Source: Alphaproteobacteria bacterium (GTDB taxonomy: Bacteria > Pseudomonadota > Alphaproteobacteria > Rs-D84). From it: a DNA stretch of 64,000 bases. A program made the translations under genes and the position numbers. How positions within the stretch are numbered: position 1 is the stretch's first letter; each line of letters starts with the position of its first letter. The DNA is taken from positions 113,506 to 177,505 of the forward strand of contig WRCC01000001.1 of NCBI GenBank assembly GCA_009784235.1, in the 5' to 3' direction. The notes beneath the pieces were generated by a model. That model was not told the origin of the DNA, made no database searches, and saw only the letters and a program-made list of their open reading frames with translations. Positions 23,965 to 35,493 of this stretch are shown piece by piece.

Positions 23965-24080
23965 TGGAAATTTCCTTTGTTATGAAAATAATCATAATAC
24001 GGATTTGGGAATACGGGCAAGGGATTTTTGTTTGGGCTTGATTTCCCACCGCTTGATGCTATAATGCGCTGCGGTTGAAT

Positions 24081-24155
24081 GCTCCCGTAGTTCAATGGAT
24101 AGAATAAGCCCCTCCGAAGGGCTCGATACACGTTCGAATCGTGTCGGGAGCGCCA
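24081..24155 (+). tRNA. tRNA-Arg (anticodon CCG)
   Basis: GCTCCCG acceptor pairs with CGGGAGC, then discriminator G and an encoded CCA. The anticodon arm AGCCC-CTCCGAA-GGGCT gives CCG, and the T-loop is GTTCGAATC. A complete cloverleaf with no defect seen. The GT39 gene starts 15 bases downstream; the longer ORF-track start for that gene overlaps this tRNA and is rejected. Confidence 0.97.
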
Positions 24156-24170
24156 TTTTCAAGGTTATAC

Positions 24171-25655
24171 ATGTCAGATTCCCAAAACAAAATAATAAAA
24201 ACTTTGCTCTGGATTGCTGTTATTATGTTTTTTGTTCGCCTTGTGTCGTTGGGCTTTACGCCAATGTTCGATACCACCGAAGCGCGATATGCCGAAATCG
24301 GTCGCATTATGTATGAAACAGGCAATTGGTTGATTCCGCAATTTGATTATGGAATTCCATTTTGGGGTAAACCACCGTTATCTTTCTGGGCAACGGCCGC
24401 ATCGTTCCACGTTTTTGGTGTTAATGACTTTGCTACTCGCCTGCCCCATTTCTTGTTTATGTTGGGTATTGCTGTTATGATGTATTTCTTTGTAAAGAAA
24501 TATCTTGGTCAGATGATGGCCGCGACAACCATTGCCGTATTATCAACAACAACCGTATTTATTTATCTGGCGGGTGGGGTTATGACCGACCCAGCATTCG
24601 CATTCTGTACAACATTGGCGATGATTGCATTTTATAACGCGCTGTTTGGTGGGGACAGAAAGCGACTTTGGGGATATACATTCTTTATTGGCATGGGGAT
24701 TGGTCTGCTCGCCAAGGGGCCACTGATATTCGCCATCGTCGGCATACCTATTTTCTTGTTCGTACTGATTAAGAACAAATGGAGCGAAGTATTTCGCGAA
24801 TTGCCGATTGTTACGGGTACATTATTGATGCTGGCCATCGCATTGCCGTGGTATATTTTGGCCGAACGCGCGTCACCAGGATTTTTGGAATACTTTATAA
24901 TCGGTGAACATTACTTGCGATATATAACGCCGGAATGGGCGGGCGATATGTACGGTGCGGGTCGCGGCGGATACATCGGTCAAATGGTAGTATTTTGGTT
25001 GGAATCACTATTGCCGTGGTTGATATGGTTGGCCGTTATGTCATTCAGTCGGCGGTTTCGCGGCACCCTGTTTTCACGCGAATTTATAAAAAACGATTTT
25101 CTATTTTATATGATATTAAACGTTGCCGTGACGCTTTTGTTCTTTTCGTTGTCCAAGAATCTTGTCATGAATTATGTTGCGACGATCTTTGCGCCGACCG
25201 CGGCCATTATAGGATGGCTGGTTTATAAGAACGATGACGATATGCCAAAATTGCCCAAATTCAAATTATTCACAGGATTGAATGTCGCCATATTCGTCGT
25301 GATTATTGCGGTCGGTGCATTGTATCCGAAATACAGCGCGGACATGGGGCGCAGCGACAGATTCTTGGTAAAAACATATATTGCACAGCGCAGCGGTGAC
25401 GATGTGCCGTTGATATATTTCATGCGTGGTCGAAATTATTCGGGTCGATTTTATTCTGGTGGCAAAGTAATAATGATTTCCGATTTTGATAAAATTCGGT
25501 CTGCGGCGTTTGAACATGGCGAAGTATTTATAATAATCCGACGCAATTTAAATATCGAAGATTATGATTTCAAAGATATGAAAAAAACGGTCGTAACCGT
25601 CGGCAAAAAGACATCATTGATAAAAATTACTGCCGTGACAAATTCGCCAACATAA
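24171..25655 (+). CDS. ArnT-like GT39 membrane glycosyltransferase
   Basis: The 494-residue polytopic protein has about ten to twelve membrane helices. The first periplasmic loop carries the family motif 'DTTEARYAEIGRIMYETGNW' with the acidic residue needed for catalysis, followed by 'GIPFWGKPPLSFW'. These enzymes use undecaprenyl-phosphate sugars to decorate lipid A or other envelope molecules; 4-amino-arabinose is one known donor, but the donor here is unknown. The start is ATG 24171 with AAGG upstream. The 3' end overlaps the end of prfB by about 29 bases, convergent. Confidence 0.87.
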   Translation: MSDSQNKIIKTLLWIAVIMFFVRLVSLGFTPMFDTTEARYAEIGRIMYETGNWLIPQFDYGIPFWGKPPLSFWATAASFHVFGVNDFATRLPHFLFMLGIAVMMYFFVKKYLGQMMAATTIAVLSTTTVFIYLAGGVMTDPAFAFCTTLAMIAFYNALFGGDRKRLWGYTFFIGMGIGLLAKGPLIFAIVGIPIFLFVLIKNKWSEVFRELPIVTGTLLMLAIALPWYILAERASPGFLEYFIIGEHYLRYITPEWAGDMYGAGRGGYIGQMVVFWLESLLPWLIWLAVMSFSRRFRGTLFSREFIKNDFLFYMILNVAVTLLFFSLSKNLVMNYVATIFAPTAAIIGWLVYKNDDDMPKLPKFKLFTGLNVAIFVVIIAVGALYPKYSADMGRSDRFLVKTYIAQRSGDDVPLIYFMRGRNYSGRFYSGGKVIMISDFDKIRSAAFEHGEVFIIIRRNLNIEDYDFKDMKKTVVTVGKKTSLIKITAVTNSPT

Positions 25656-26698
25656 ATTCGTCCAAATCGCCGTCAAGTACGGCAGCGGAATCTGTGGTTT
25701 CTGTTCCGGTGCGGGTATCCTTGACCAATTGATATGGGTACAATACGTAATTTCGTATCTGGCTGCCCCATTCTATTTTTTTCTGGGCGGCTTTGGCGGC
25801 ATCTTGCTGGGCTGCACGCTTTTGCATTTCCAATTCGTATAATTTCGAACGCAACATCTTCATCGCCATTTCGCGATTTTGCAATTGGCTGCGGTCATTC
25901 TGGCATGTTATGACCGTATTTGTTGGCAAGTGTGTTATTCGCACCGCGCTGTCCGTTTTATTGACATGTTGTCCACCCGCACCTTGGGCGCGATATGTAT
26001 CAATCCGCAAATCTTTCTGTTCGATTTCAATTTCAATTGAATCGTCGATATCCGGCCATACATCAACGGATGCGAACGAAGTCTGGCGTTTTCCATTCGC
26101 ATTGAACGGCGAAATGCGAACCAAGCGATGCACGCCAATTTCATTTTTCAGCCAACCGTAAGCACGCAAACCATTAATACGATAAGTAATATTTTTTATT
26201 CCGGCGGTATCGCCCAAGTGTTCTTCAATAACTTCGACATCGAATCCATGTCGGTCGCCCCATCGTTCATACATGCGGGCCAACATGGATGCCCAATCTT
26301 GTGCTTCGGTTCCGCCGGCGCCCGCTTGGATAAACAAGAACGCGCCGGATTCATCCGCGGGTTCATTGAACAGTGTTATAAATTTTGCAGCATGTGCGTC
26401 GGCGGCCAATTTTTGTATCGCCGCCCCTATTTCCATATCATCTGGTGCGATTTCAAACAGTTCGGTTAAATTTTTATAATCGGATTCCAGTGCGGCAAAA
26501 TCGGAAAGTGTTTTTTCCAGCGCGGCTTTTTTCTGCATGATAACACGCGCGGCATCCGCATCATTCCAAAGTTCGGGATTGTTTGATTGTTCGGTTATAG
26601 CGGCCAGTTCGGCGCCCAGTTTATCCAGGTCAAAGAAACCCCCTGACGGCTGTGACGTCGTCGCGGATTTGTATCAAGAGCTCGTTATTCGTTTGCAT
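25627..26698 (-). CDS. prfB: Peptide chain release factor 2 with programmed +1 frameshift
   Basis: RF2 ends translation at UGA and UAA. The ORF track shows only the second frame (from 26538); the true start is ATG 26698, which opens a 22-codon first frame 'MQTNNELLIQIRDD...VRGFL' ending in CTT TGA. As in E. coli prfB, CTT-TGA-C preceded by AGGGGG directs a +1 shift, after which 'DLDKLGAEL' continues in frame; the total length fits +1. Also visible are the tripeptide anticodon 'SPF' in 'VRISPFNANGKRQTS' and 'GAGGQHVNKTDSAVRITH'. The UGA in the leader gives autoregulation by RF2 level. Confidence 0.95.
26630..26644 (-). promoter_or_regulatory. prfB programmed frameshift site
   Basis: Minus strand AGGGGG-TTT-CTT-TGA-C: an internal Shine-Dalgarno, slippery CTT and in-frame stop, matching the known E. 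coli AGGGGGTATCTTTGAC apart from one codon. Confidence 0.95.
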
Positions 26699-26705
26699 AC
26701 GGGAA

Positions 26706-26734
26706 ATTTTATCATCGCGCGGTTCAGATGTCAA
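26706..26734 (-). promoter_or_regulatory. prfB promoter (predicted leaderless)
   Basis: TTGACA, 17-base spacer, TAAAAT, then seven bases to the prfB ATG. The intervening TTCCCGT holds no ribosome-binding site. Confidence 0.8.
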
Positions 26735-26790
26735 ATAATGTGAATAAGTTCAAATAGGAACCAAGGTATGCTTTCAGATATCATAAGGGG

Positions 26791-29700
26791 GTGGAGAGAA
26801 AAATTTTGCCCCAAATATCCTTGTTTTTTCGCAAAATTGCGTTGGCTGTGGCGGTGTTTGTGTTTGCTGGCACAATTGCCGCCACCGCCGACACCATTAT
26901 CACGCTGAATAAAATGGGTGGTTCTGGTGCGGTCGCAATCGCTGCCGGTAACGTTGGTCGTATAACCGACCCCGGTGACGATGGCGACGCCACGTTGGTT
27001 TGCACGGGTACAAGTTGTCTTCTACCGAATATTGGAACCGTGCGACGCGAGAATTTCAATATATCTGCAAACAATTCTTTGTGGAGTCTGGAACCGAACG
27101 GTAACTCGATTGTTCCTGGCGGATTTGCCCGTACATTTGATTCTGATACAACGTTATATATGCGATGGGTAACATGTGCCACTGGGTTTTACATGAATAA
27201 TAATAACTGTTTGCCGTGTACTAATAAGCCAGTCAGTCCAGATAGCAGTTATACAGGTGGTGGCACAGGCCCGACCAGTAATTGCGCATGGGAATATGAT
27301 ACTATGATTATTCTGGACAAAGCGGGCGGCAGTGGAACTGCATCAACCATGGCGGCGCGTGGTCGTATTATTGACCCTGGTGGAACAGATGATGCGATAT
27401 GGATGTGTTGGGGGAGAGATTGTAATTTTGCCCCTAATGTGAGTATGACCCGTGCTAATTCTAACTGGAGCCCCAATGCGACCAATGCACCATGGTGTAC
27501 AGAGCCGAACGGCGGGGGTACATGTTTTGCTCAAAATACTATACATAGACTGACACCAGGTACCAGGGTGTATGTGAATTGGAATTGTTCAACGACTTTT
27601 CTTGTTCAGAATGAAAGAAGTTGCGATTTTCGTACGGTTACCTTGAATAAATCCGGTGGTTCTGGGACGATTACCGGGACTATGGTCGGTGCTAATAGTG
27701 GTACGGACGATGCGCTGGTAACTTGCAGTGCGACCCACTGTACTTTGCCACTGGTCAGCGCAGCCGCCGTTACAAGAAGCAATTCTGCAATTAATCCTCA
27801 GCCATATTGGTGCACAGAGCCAAATGGTGGTGGCACATGTTTTACGGCTAATGCTAACCTGACCACAATTCCGTTGGATGCTACACTGTACCTGCGCTGG
27901 AATTGTGTAACTGGCTATTATCGTGATGGTGATACGTGCGTTCCGTGTAATAATGCCCCGGTGAATTCCACATATACAACACGTGGCGATGGCCCGACCA
28001 GTAATTGCGCATGGGAATGTAATACGAATCATACTTTGCAAGATGGCGAATGTGTGCCGAATACTGGTGTTACTTTTAATATGTCAGGGGGTTCGGGTGT
28101 AGCCATTCCGCCATTGGTTTGCGAAGGAACGACTTGCATGTTGCCCATAGTATCAGGTATAACGCGTGCGAATTCTGAATTGGCCAAAGACCCCTGGTGT
28201 ACTGAACCCATGGGTGGTGGTACTTGTTATGCCGATGGCTCTGGACAAATATTGTCGGTTGATACTGAATTACATCTGCATTGGATATGCGATACCGGAT
28301 TCATCGCGGGCGAAGATTCATGTAATTGGCGGTTACGATTAAATAAATCTGGTGGCAGTGGTGAAATCACAGATGCTGGCGCTGCGGCTAATCCAGGTAC
28401 ATCAGAGGTAATATTTGCTTGCGCTGGTGCAAGTTGTGCTTTGCCCGACGCGTCGCATCTGACGCGGGCAAATTCCGTATTGGCGGACAATCCATATTGG
28501 TGTACCGGACAGACTGGCGGCGGCACATGTTACGCGGGCGGTTCGACATATGATTTTTTTTCAGCACCCATGTTGTATCTCAGCTGGACGTGTAATTCTG
28601 GATGGGATAATTTCAGCTATGATGCTTGTGGCCGACAAACTATACTGAGCAAAGAAGGTGGAAGCGGAACAATTACAGGCACGCGTGTCACCGACCCAGG
28701 CGGTACAGATGATGCAATAGTGCTTTGCTCTGCGACAAACTTTTGTCAGATTCCGGTTGTTAATGCATCAGACGTTACCCGTGAATATTCTTTTATTGGC
28801 GCATCACCGTATTGGTGTACCGGAAACCAGGGCCAAGGTACATGTTATGCTGGTGGGACATCGGCCACTCTTGCGACAACCAGACTGCGTCTTAAATGGG
28901 CGTGTGACCCTGGACTATTTTTGACTGGTTATGCGTGCGTTTTTGGTCGAGTGACATTGAGCAAGACGGGCGGTTCCGGCACGATAAGCGGCGGCGGTGT
29001 TGAGGATAATACGGGCACAACCAATGCAATATTGACTTGTACAAACCTGGGTTGTACTTTGCCGGTGGTGGATGCTTTGACGCGCGCAAATTCTACCGTG
29101 GCAGCGAACCCTTATTGGTGCACGGCACGCAATGGTGGTGGAACATGTTACGAAAGCGGTTCGACCCAAGAATTTACATCACAGAATACCAATTTGTTCC
29201 TTCGTTGGACTTGCGACAATGGATATCGTTTTACTACTGCGACTGCTGATACGTGCAGCGCGTGCACGAATGCCCCAGCCGGGGCCCAATACACTGGGCC
29301 CAGCGCCGGCCTTACAAACGATTGTCCATGGGAATGTAATACTGGCTATACCCAAGTCGGCAATACTTGTGTTCGGAATACAGTAATAAGCTTCGATTTG
29401 TACGGCGGCACCGGCGACATTCCGGATTTGGTTTGCGCGGGGACAAGCTGTACATTGCCCGGTGTTTCGGGTTTTACACGCCCGTATTCCGTATTGCCGA
29501 CACAGCTTCATTGGTGTCGCGATGCAGCCTGCTCTGGCGGTACTTATGAAGCTGGGTCAACGCACACAATTACCGAAGACACACGGCTATATTTAAGATG
29601 GGACTGCGAGACAGGTTTTGCGAGCAACCTATCTTCGTGCGATTTGTTGGTGCATTTGGATAAAACCGGTGGGTCTGGTGTATTAAGTGGAAATGGCATC

Positions 29701-30891
29701 CCAGCCAACAGTGCTGCGGACCTAATTGTTTGGATGACATGCGATGGGACAACCTGTACTTTGCCGGATGCGTCACATATAACGCGGGCTAATTCCAGCT
29801 TGGTCGCAAATCCATATTGGTGTACTGAACTGATGGGTGGCGGCACGTGTTATAACGGCGGTTCGGTGCAAACATTGTCAGCGGGCGCCACATTGTATTT
29901 GCATTGGACATGTAATACTAATTTTGCCTTGGCAGGCAGAGCGTGTAATCGTCAGTTGAGATTGAACAAAGTGGGCGGCACTGGCACCATTCTTGGCAGT
30001 CAAATAACGGATTCCGGCGGTACAGATGAAGCTATATTGCTGTGCAGCGGAAACCAGTGCAGTCTGCCCCCCGTTAATGCATCGAATATGACGCGTGAAA
30101 ATTCTGTCATCGCCCCCGCCCCATATTGGTGTTCCAACGTCCAAGGTGGTGGTACTTGCTATAGCGGAACGGTTGCGAATATGCCATTTTCAACTTTGCA
30201 TCTAAGTTGGCGATGTGCACCTGGTTTTTTTGTATCAGGAAATACCTGTGTTTCCGGAGAGATGATGTTGAACAAGCGCGGCGGAATCGGGATTTTGGTT
30301 GGTCCAGGCATTGATGACACTGGTGATACAAGTGCAGTAATGATATGCGACGGCAGCCAGTGCACATTGCCTTCGGCAGATACCTTGACGCGCCCGAATT
30401 CCGTTTTGCCGCTGTTTCCATATTGGTGTGTTTCTGTTACTGATACTTCACAGGATTGTTGGGCGCCTGGGGAAATTCGGACAATTACATCACCTTCTCG
30501 TTTCAGTAATGCTGTGGAATTAGTTTGGGCGTGTAACAGCGGATTCCGAATGCAGAGTGTGGCTAACCAGGCATGCGTGGCGTGCACAAATGCTCCGGCG
30601 AATTCAACTTATATTGGTCCCAGTCCTAATAATACCAACACCTGCCCATGGGAATGTAATACCGGGTTCAGTTTGACCGCGACAAATCAATGTGGCCAGA
30701 TGTGTACGGCTGGATTTACAACTTTGCGTGTTGGTGATTTGGAAATTCCATTGTATAATACCAAAATGACCACGCATGCACTGGGCGTCAGCGATGGTAC
30801 GAATATATGCTATGCCAGTTTGGCCACAGGTGCTGGCCCGAATGCATTGAATGTTCACATTAATGGGACGACGTATCGTTCAACTTATTAA
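26791..30891 (+). CDS. Giant Cys-rich secreted repeat protein (Listeria-Bacteroides-repeat-like)
   Basis: A 1366-residue protein with a signal peptide ('IALAVAVFVFAGTIAATAD') and 11 repeats of about 100 residues. Each opens with 'LNKxGGSGxI' and runs through 'CxLPxVS..TRANS', 'PYWCTEPNGGGTCY' to 'LYLRWxC', a pattern like the InlB B-repeat / Listeria-Bacteroides repeat but with added cysteines. Four EGF-like inserts ('CTNAPANSTY...CPWECNTGF') punctuate it. The C-terminal 60 residues form a different, conserved-looking cap. It is probably surface-exposed or secreted and involved in contact; that is an inference. The start is uncertain: GTG 26791, or TTG 26806 behind GGAGAG. Confidence 0.83.
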   Translation: MERKILPQISLFFRKIALAVAVFVFAGTIAATADTIITLNKMGGSGAVAIAAGNVGRITDPGDDGDATLVCTGTSCLLPNIGTVRRENFNISANNSLWSLEPNGNSIVPGGFARTFDSDTTLYMRWVTCATGFYMNNNNCLPCTNKPVSPDSSYTGGGTGPTSNCAWEYDTMIILDKAGGSGTASTMAARGRIIDPGGTDDAIWMCWGRDCNFAPNVSMTRANSNWSPNATNAPWCTEPNGGGTCFAQNTIHRLTPGTRVYVNWNCSTTFLVQNERSCDFRTVTLNKSGGSGTITGTMVGANSGTDDALVTCSATHCTLPLVSAAAVTRSNSAINPQPYWCTEPNGGGTCFTANANLTTIPLDATLYLRWNCVTGYYRDGDTCVPCNNAPVNSTYTTRGDGPTSNCAWECNTNHTLQDGECVPNTGVTFNMSGGSGVAIPPLVCEGTTCMLPIVSGITRANSELAKDPWCTEPMGGGTCYADGSGQILSVDTELHLHWICDTGFIAGEDSCNWRLRLNKSGGSGEITDAGAAANPGTSEVIFACAGASCALPDASHLTRANSVLADNPYWCTGQTGGGTCYAGGSTYDFFSAPMLYLSWTCNSGWDNFSYDACGRQTILSKEGGSGTITGTRVTDPGGTDDAIVLCSATNFCQIPVVNASDVTREYSFIGASPYWCTGNQGQGTCYAGGTSATLATTRLRLKWACDPGLFLTGYACVFGRVTLSKTGGSGTISGGGVEDNTGTTNAILTCTNLGCTLPVVDALTRANSTVAANPYWCTARNGGGTCYESGSTQEFTSQNTNLFLRWTCDNGYRFTTATADTCSACTNAPAGAQYTGPSAGLTNDCPWECNTGYTQVGNTCVRNTVISFDLYGGTGDIPDLVCAGTSCTLPGVSGFTRPYSVLPTQLHWCRDAACSGGTYEAGSTHTITEDTRLYLRWDCETGFASNLSSCDLLVHLDKTGGSGVLSGNGIPANSAADLIVWMTCDGTTCTLPDASHITRANSSLVANPYWCTELMGGGTCYNGGSVQTLSAGATLYLHWTCNTNFALAGRACNRQLRLNKVGGTGTILGSQITDSGGTDEAILLCSGNQCSLPPVNASNMTRENSVIAPAPYWCSNVQGGGTCYSGTVANMPFSTLHLSWRCAPGFFVSGNTCVSGEMMLNKRGGIGILVGPGIDDTGDTSAVMICDGSQCTLPSADTLTRPNSVLPLFPYWCVSVTDTSQDCWAPGEIRTITSPSRFSNAVELVWACNSGFRMQSVANQACVACTNAPANSTYIGPSPNNTNTCPWECNTGFSLTATNQCGQMCTAGFTTLRVGDLEIPLYNTKMTTHALGVSDGTNICYASLATGAGPNALNVHINGTTYRSTY

Positions 30892-30950
30892 ATTATTTGT
30901 TTTTATCCGCAATTTCTGATAAAATAAACTGGATGAGAGAGGATTCTATA

Positions 30951-32111
30951 ATGAAGAAAGCATTTATTGCCGGTTTTTGTTTATTGTTTGTGGTGTCCGC
31001 AGATGCAGCGACGCGCGGTAATGCGTCGTTGACCGCCGCGTACCAGCAAAACCAGCGTAATACTTATTACATCGTGAATGCACCGGACGTTGATACCGCG
31101 TGCCGCAATCGTATATTCGCATGTTTGGCCGAATATTGCGGCGATGTGACTGTCGTTCCGGGCCAGCGGTCCAGCCGGTGTGTCAGTGCGACCGAATCCG
31201 AACTTTATAATTTCGCTTTGCTGTGTTTGCAAAAAGATAATACACCACTGTTGCCAACATTTTCGGTCAGCCATCAGAACGTTGCACGCGGAATGAATAC
31301 TGCGGCACGCCTGTGTCCATCATTTGTTCAACAAGAATTAATGGCGTATCTGTCCATGGCGAACATGGCGGAACAACTGACGAAACAGCGTTCCGACCAA
31401 TGTGTCCAGCGTAGATATGAATTAGAGGCCGCAATTGCATGTCATTCCGTCGCGCTGGCGTACGGTAACGAAACCGCGAATATGTTGCGTTCTCAGTTAA
31501 CTGATTTTTGTGGCGCAGGCGTACCAGGCGGTTCGGCCGATATGGTGCAACGATTTGCAAATGCTGGAAATGTTGGCGCGAATATCTGGGGCTGGGCGGA
31601 AAAAATCGTATCACTGGATTTATCTAAAAAAGGCGCGGAATGGCAATCAGCGGTTGATTCAGTCTTGGCCGGATATGTTAATCGTATGAATTTGGCATGC
31701 GGCGAAAACATGCAGATGCAGGCAGTTGCGCGCGAACGCGATACCAGTCCGACAAATCTGCAAATCATGGCGACAATGGCCGTCGGTGCAGCGTTCCCGA
31801 TTGACACGCGTGAACCAGAAAATCCACATGCATCGAATCTGTGGATGGAAATAAATTCAATGTCTGTTTTGCCAGACTTTGCAACTGCACGTCAAGTTGT
31901 CCAAGCCGGATTGACCAATGCGGCAACGACCCAGAACGCGTTCTTGTCCACTGCGACAATGCAACAGATGCAGCGCGCATATACGCATAATCAAACCAAA
32001 GCATTTATTATCCGTGATTCCGCACGATGCTATATTATTCCGGTGCAAACGCTGTCGGTCCAGGAAAACGCCGTCATCGCACAAACATTTGCATCATGCC
32101 GGTATAATTGA
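30951..32111 (+). CDS. Secreted Cys-containing protein of unknown function
   Basis: The ATG at 30951 follows AGAGAGGA and opens a signal peptide 'MKKAFIAGFCLLFVVSADA'. The 386-residue product has repeated cysteines in its first third ('DTACRNRIFACLAEYCGD', 'SSRCVSA', 'LLCLQ') and a mainly helical remainder. I recognise no family. It follows the giant repeat protein by 60 bases on the same strand and may be co-transcribed and exported with it. A repeat copy and a terminator follow. Confidence 0.72.
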   Translation: MKKAFIAGFCLLFVVSADAATRGNASLTAAYQQNQRNTYYIVNAPDVDTACRNRIFACLAEYCGDVTVVPGQRSSRCVSATESELYNFALLCLQKDNTPLLPTFSVSHQNVARGMNTAARLCPSFVQQELMAYLSMANMAEQLTKQRSDQCVQRRYELEAAIACHSVALAYGNETANMLRSQLTDFCGAGVPGGSADMVQRFANAGNVGANIWGWAEKIVSLDLSKKGAEWQSAVDSVLAGYVNRMNLACGENMQMQAVARERDTSPTNLQIMATMAVGAAFPIDTREPENPHASNLWMEINSMSVLPDFATARQVVQAGLTNAATTQNAFLSTATMQQMQRAYTHNQTKAFIIRDSARCYIIPVQTLSVQENAVIAQTFASCRYN

Positions 32112-32119
32112 CACGAAGT

Positions 32120-32149
32120 GTCATTGCGAGCATACGCGAAGCAATCCAG
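32120..32149. repeat. Dispersed palindromic repeat, copy 4 (half element)
   Basis: GTCATTGCGAGCATACGCGA...GCAATCCAG, one arm, right after the stop of the secreted protein. Confidence 0.82.
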
Positions 32150-32158
32150 TAAATAAAT

Positions 32159-32192
32159 AAAAAGGTTGTCTAATATATTAGACAACCTTTTT
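32159..32192. terminator. Bidirectional terminator between convergent genes
   Basis: A perfect palindrome AAAAAGGTTGTCTAATA/TATTAGACAACCTTTTT, with A- and T-runs on both sides, serves the plus-strand secreted-protein gene and the minus-strand murA-like gene. Confidence 0.9.
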
Positions 32193-32217
32193 AACGCAAT
32201 ATTTTTCAAATTTGTTT

Positions 32218-34718
<2,501 letters not shown>

Positions 34719-34736
34719 GCAGGTAATCTTTGTGAT

Positions 34737-34792
34737 GGGCGGGAATTTACCCGCCCACACACAGGAGAGCCCGTACTCAGGCATAAATTCCC
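34737..34792. other. Mutually exclusive hairpins between obg and the RNA gene
   Basis: GGGCGGG-N6-CCCGCCC (34737-34756) competes with a 9-bp stem formed by GGGAATTTA (34741-34749) and TAAATTCCC (34784-34792). Such overlap is typical of switches or attenuators, but no ligand motif is recognised. The remaining bases of this gene-free stretch hold the obg promoter. Confidence 0.5.
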
Positions 34793-34803
34793 ATGTAAAA
34801 TCG

Positions 34804-35018
34804 AAAAATAGACCGCCAAGAAGGTTTGGCGGTCGGGAAGTTAGAAAATCAGCAAAGTAGTGACTCCCCGGTTTTTGGGCGAACCCTATTTTATAACCGG
34901 TGGCTTCCCGACCAAGGTCAGGACAACGGTGCGAGAAGCACGCGTCTGTTGTAACGGTGCTCTCGCACCGACTTTGCTGGGACTTCTATATCCCGAATTC
35001 CGATTTTACCTGGAATTC
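34804..35018 (-). ncRNA. Unclassified structured RNA gene of about 215 nt
   Basis: A minus-strand promoter, a chain of strong helices and a T-run terminator define an RNA with no ORF. The helices are: GGAATTC/GAATTCC at the 5' end; a 13-bp arm closed by CGGTGCGAG/CTCGCACCG, with an alternative CGGTGC-GAGA-GCACCG hairpin; CCGGTT/AACCGG enclosing a GGG-TTCG-CCC tip; and GACCGCCA/TGGCGGTC before the TATTTTT terminator. CTTCCCG (34904-34910) can pair with CGGGAAG (34834-34840) while AGCAAAGT pairs with ACTTTGCT around it, which would make a pseudoknot. The AGGAAAGTCC of RNase P and any tmRNA tag are missing. A divergent 6S RNA is possible. Confidence 0.6.
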
Positions 35019-35024
35019 CGGTGC

Positions 35025-35052
35025 ATTGTATAAGATTTATAATTTTTGTAAA
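35025..35052 (-). promoter_or_regulatory. Promoter of the unclassified RNA
   Basis: TTTACA, 16-base spacer, TACAAT on the minus strand. The start would fall at the GGAATTCC that opens the RNA. Confidence 0.65.
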
Positions 35053-35054
35053 GA

Positions 35055-35087
35055 GAAAAAAATTCCCCAATCCGGGGAATTTTTTTA
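35055..35087 (-). terminator. Terminator of the META lipoprotein gene
   Basis: AAATTCCCC-GGAT-TGGGGAATTTTTTT-type hairpin overlapping the stop codon, with T-runs on both strands. Confidence 0.9.
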
Positions 35088-35474
35088 GTTCAATTTTTCA
35101 AATACTATTTCCTTGCCATCAGTCGCGCGCAGCAATAATTCATTGCCGGACAATTTGAATGTTTCCACCGCATTCAAGAATTGAAAATATTCGAATTCGA
35201 CGCGCATGGCATTTTCGTCCAAGCCCATCATCATCGTTGCCGCAGCCGGACCGAATCTGATGTTGCGACCGTTGATTTCATACGGCGCATTGTAAGTATT
35301 GACCACGCGACCGAACGCACGGTCTGCATCGTCTGCAAAATTCAATGTGATTTCTGTACCATCAACGGTCGTAATAAATTCACCGCCGCGCAAGACAACC
35401 GGTTCTTCGGATGTGCATGCCGCGATTGGCAGCAACAGTGCCATTGCCAGTATAGATGTTGAAAGTTTTTTCAT
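35085..35474 (-). CDS. META-domain lipoprotein (HslJ-like)
   Basis: A lipobox 'LLLPIAACTSEE' predicts lipid anchoring. The 110-residue mature part has the META-domain pattern 'NGRNIRFGPAAATMMMG...MRVEFEYFQFLNAVETFKLSGNELLLRATDGKEIVFEKL'. META proteins include HslJ, a heat-shock-induced envelope protein linked to novobiocin resistance; the biochemical role is unknown. It lies 20 bases after the YgjP-like protease gene and is the last gene of the tkt run, closed by a strong terminator. Confidence 0.87.
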   Translation of the reverse strand: MKKLSTSILAMALLLPIAACTSEEPVVLRGGEFITTVDGTEITLNFADDADRAFGRVVNTYNAPYEINGRNIRFGPAAATMMMGLDENAMRVEFEYFQFLNAVETFKLSGNELLLRATDGKEIVFEKLN

Positions 35475-35493
35475 TTTTGCTCCTTTTTATTTA

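Noticed and set aside
24141-24170. Longer N-terminus for the GT39 gene in the ORF track
   Set aside because: It would overlap the 3' end of the tRNA-Arg; the ATG at 24171 has its own AAGG signal and starts the usual N-terminus.
26768-26830. ATG at 26768 as start of the giant repeat protein
   Set aside because: It is out of frame with the signal peptide; the GTG at 26791 or TTG at 26806 fits the frame.
34804-35018. RNase P or tmRNA identity for the structured RNA
   Set aside because: The AGGAAAGTCC signature of RNase P, a tag-peptide frame, and a tRNA-like acceptor with CCA are all absent on both strands.
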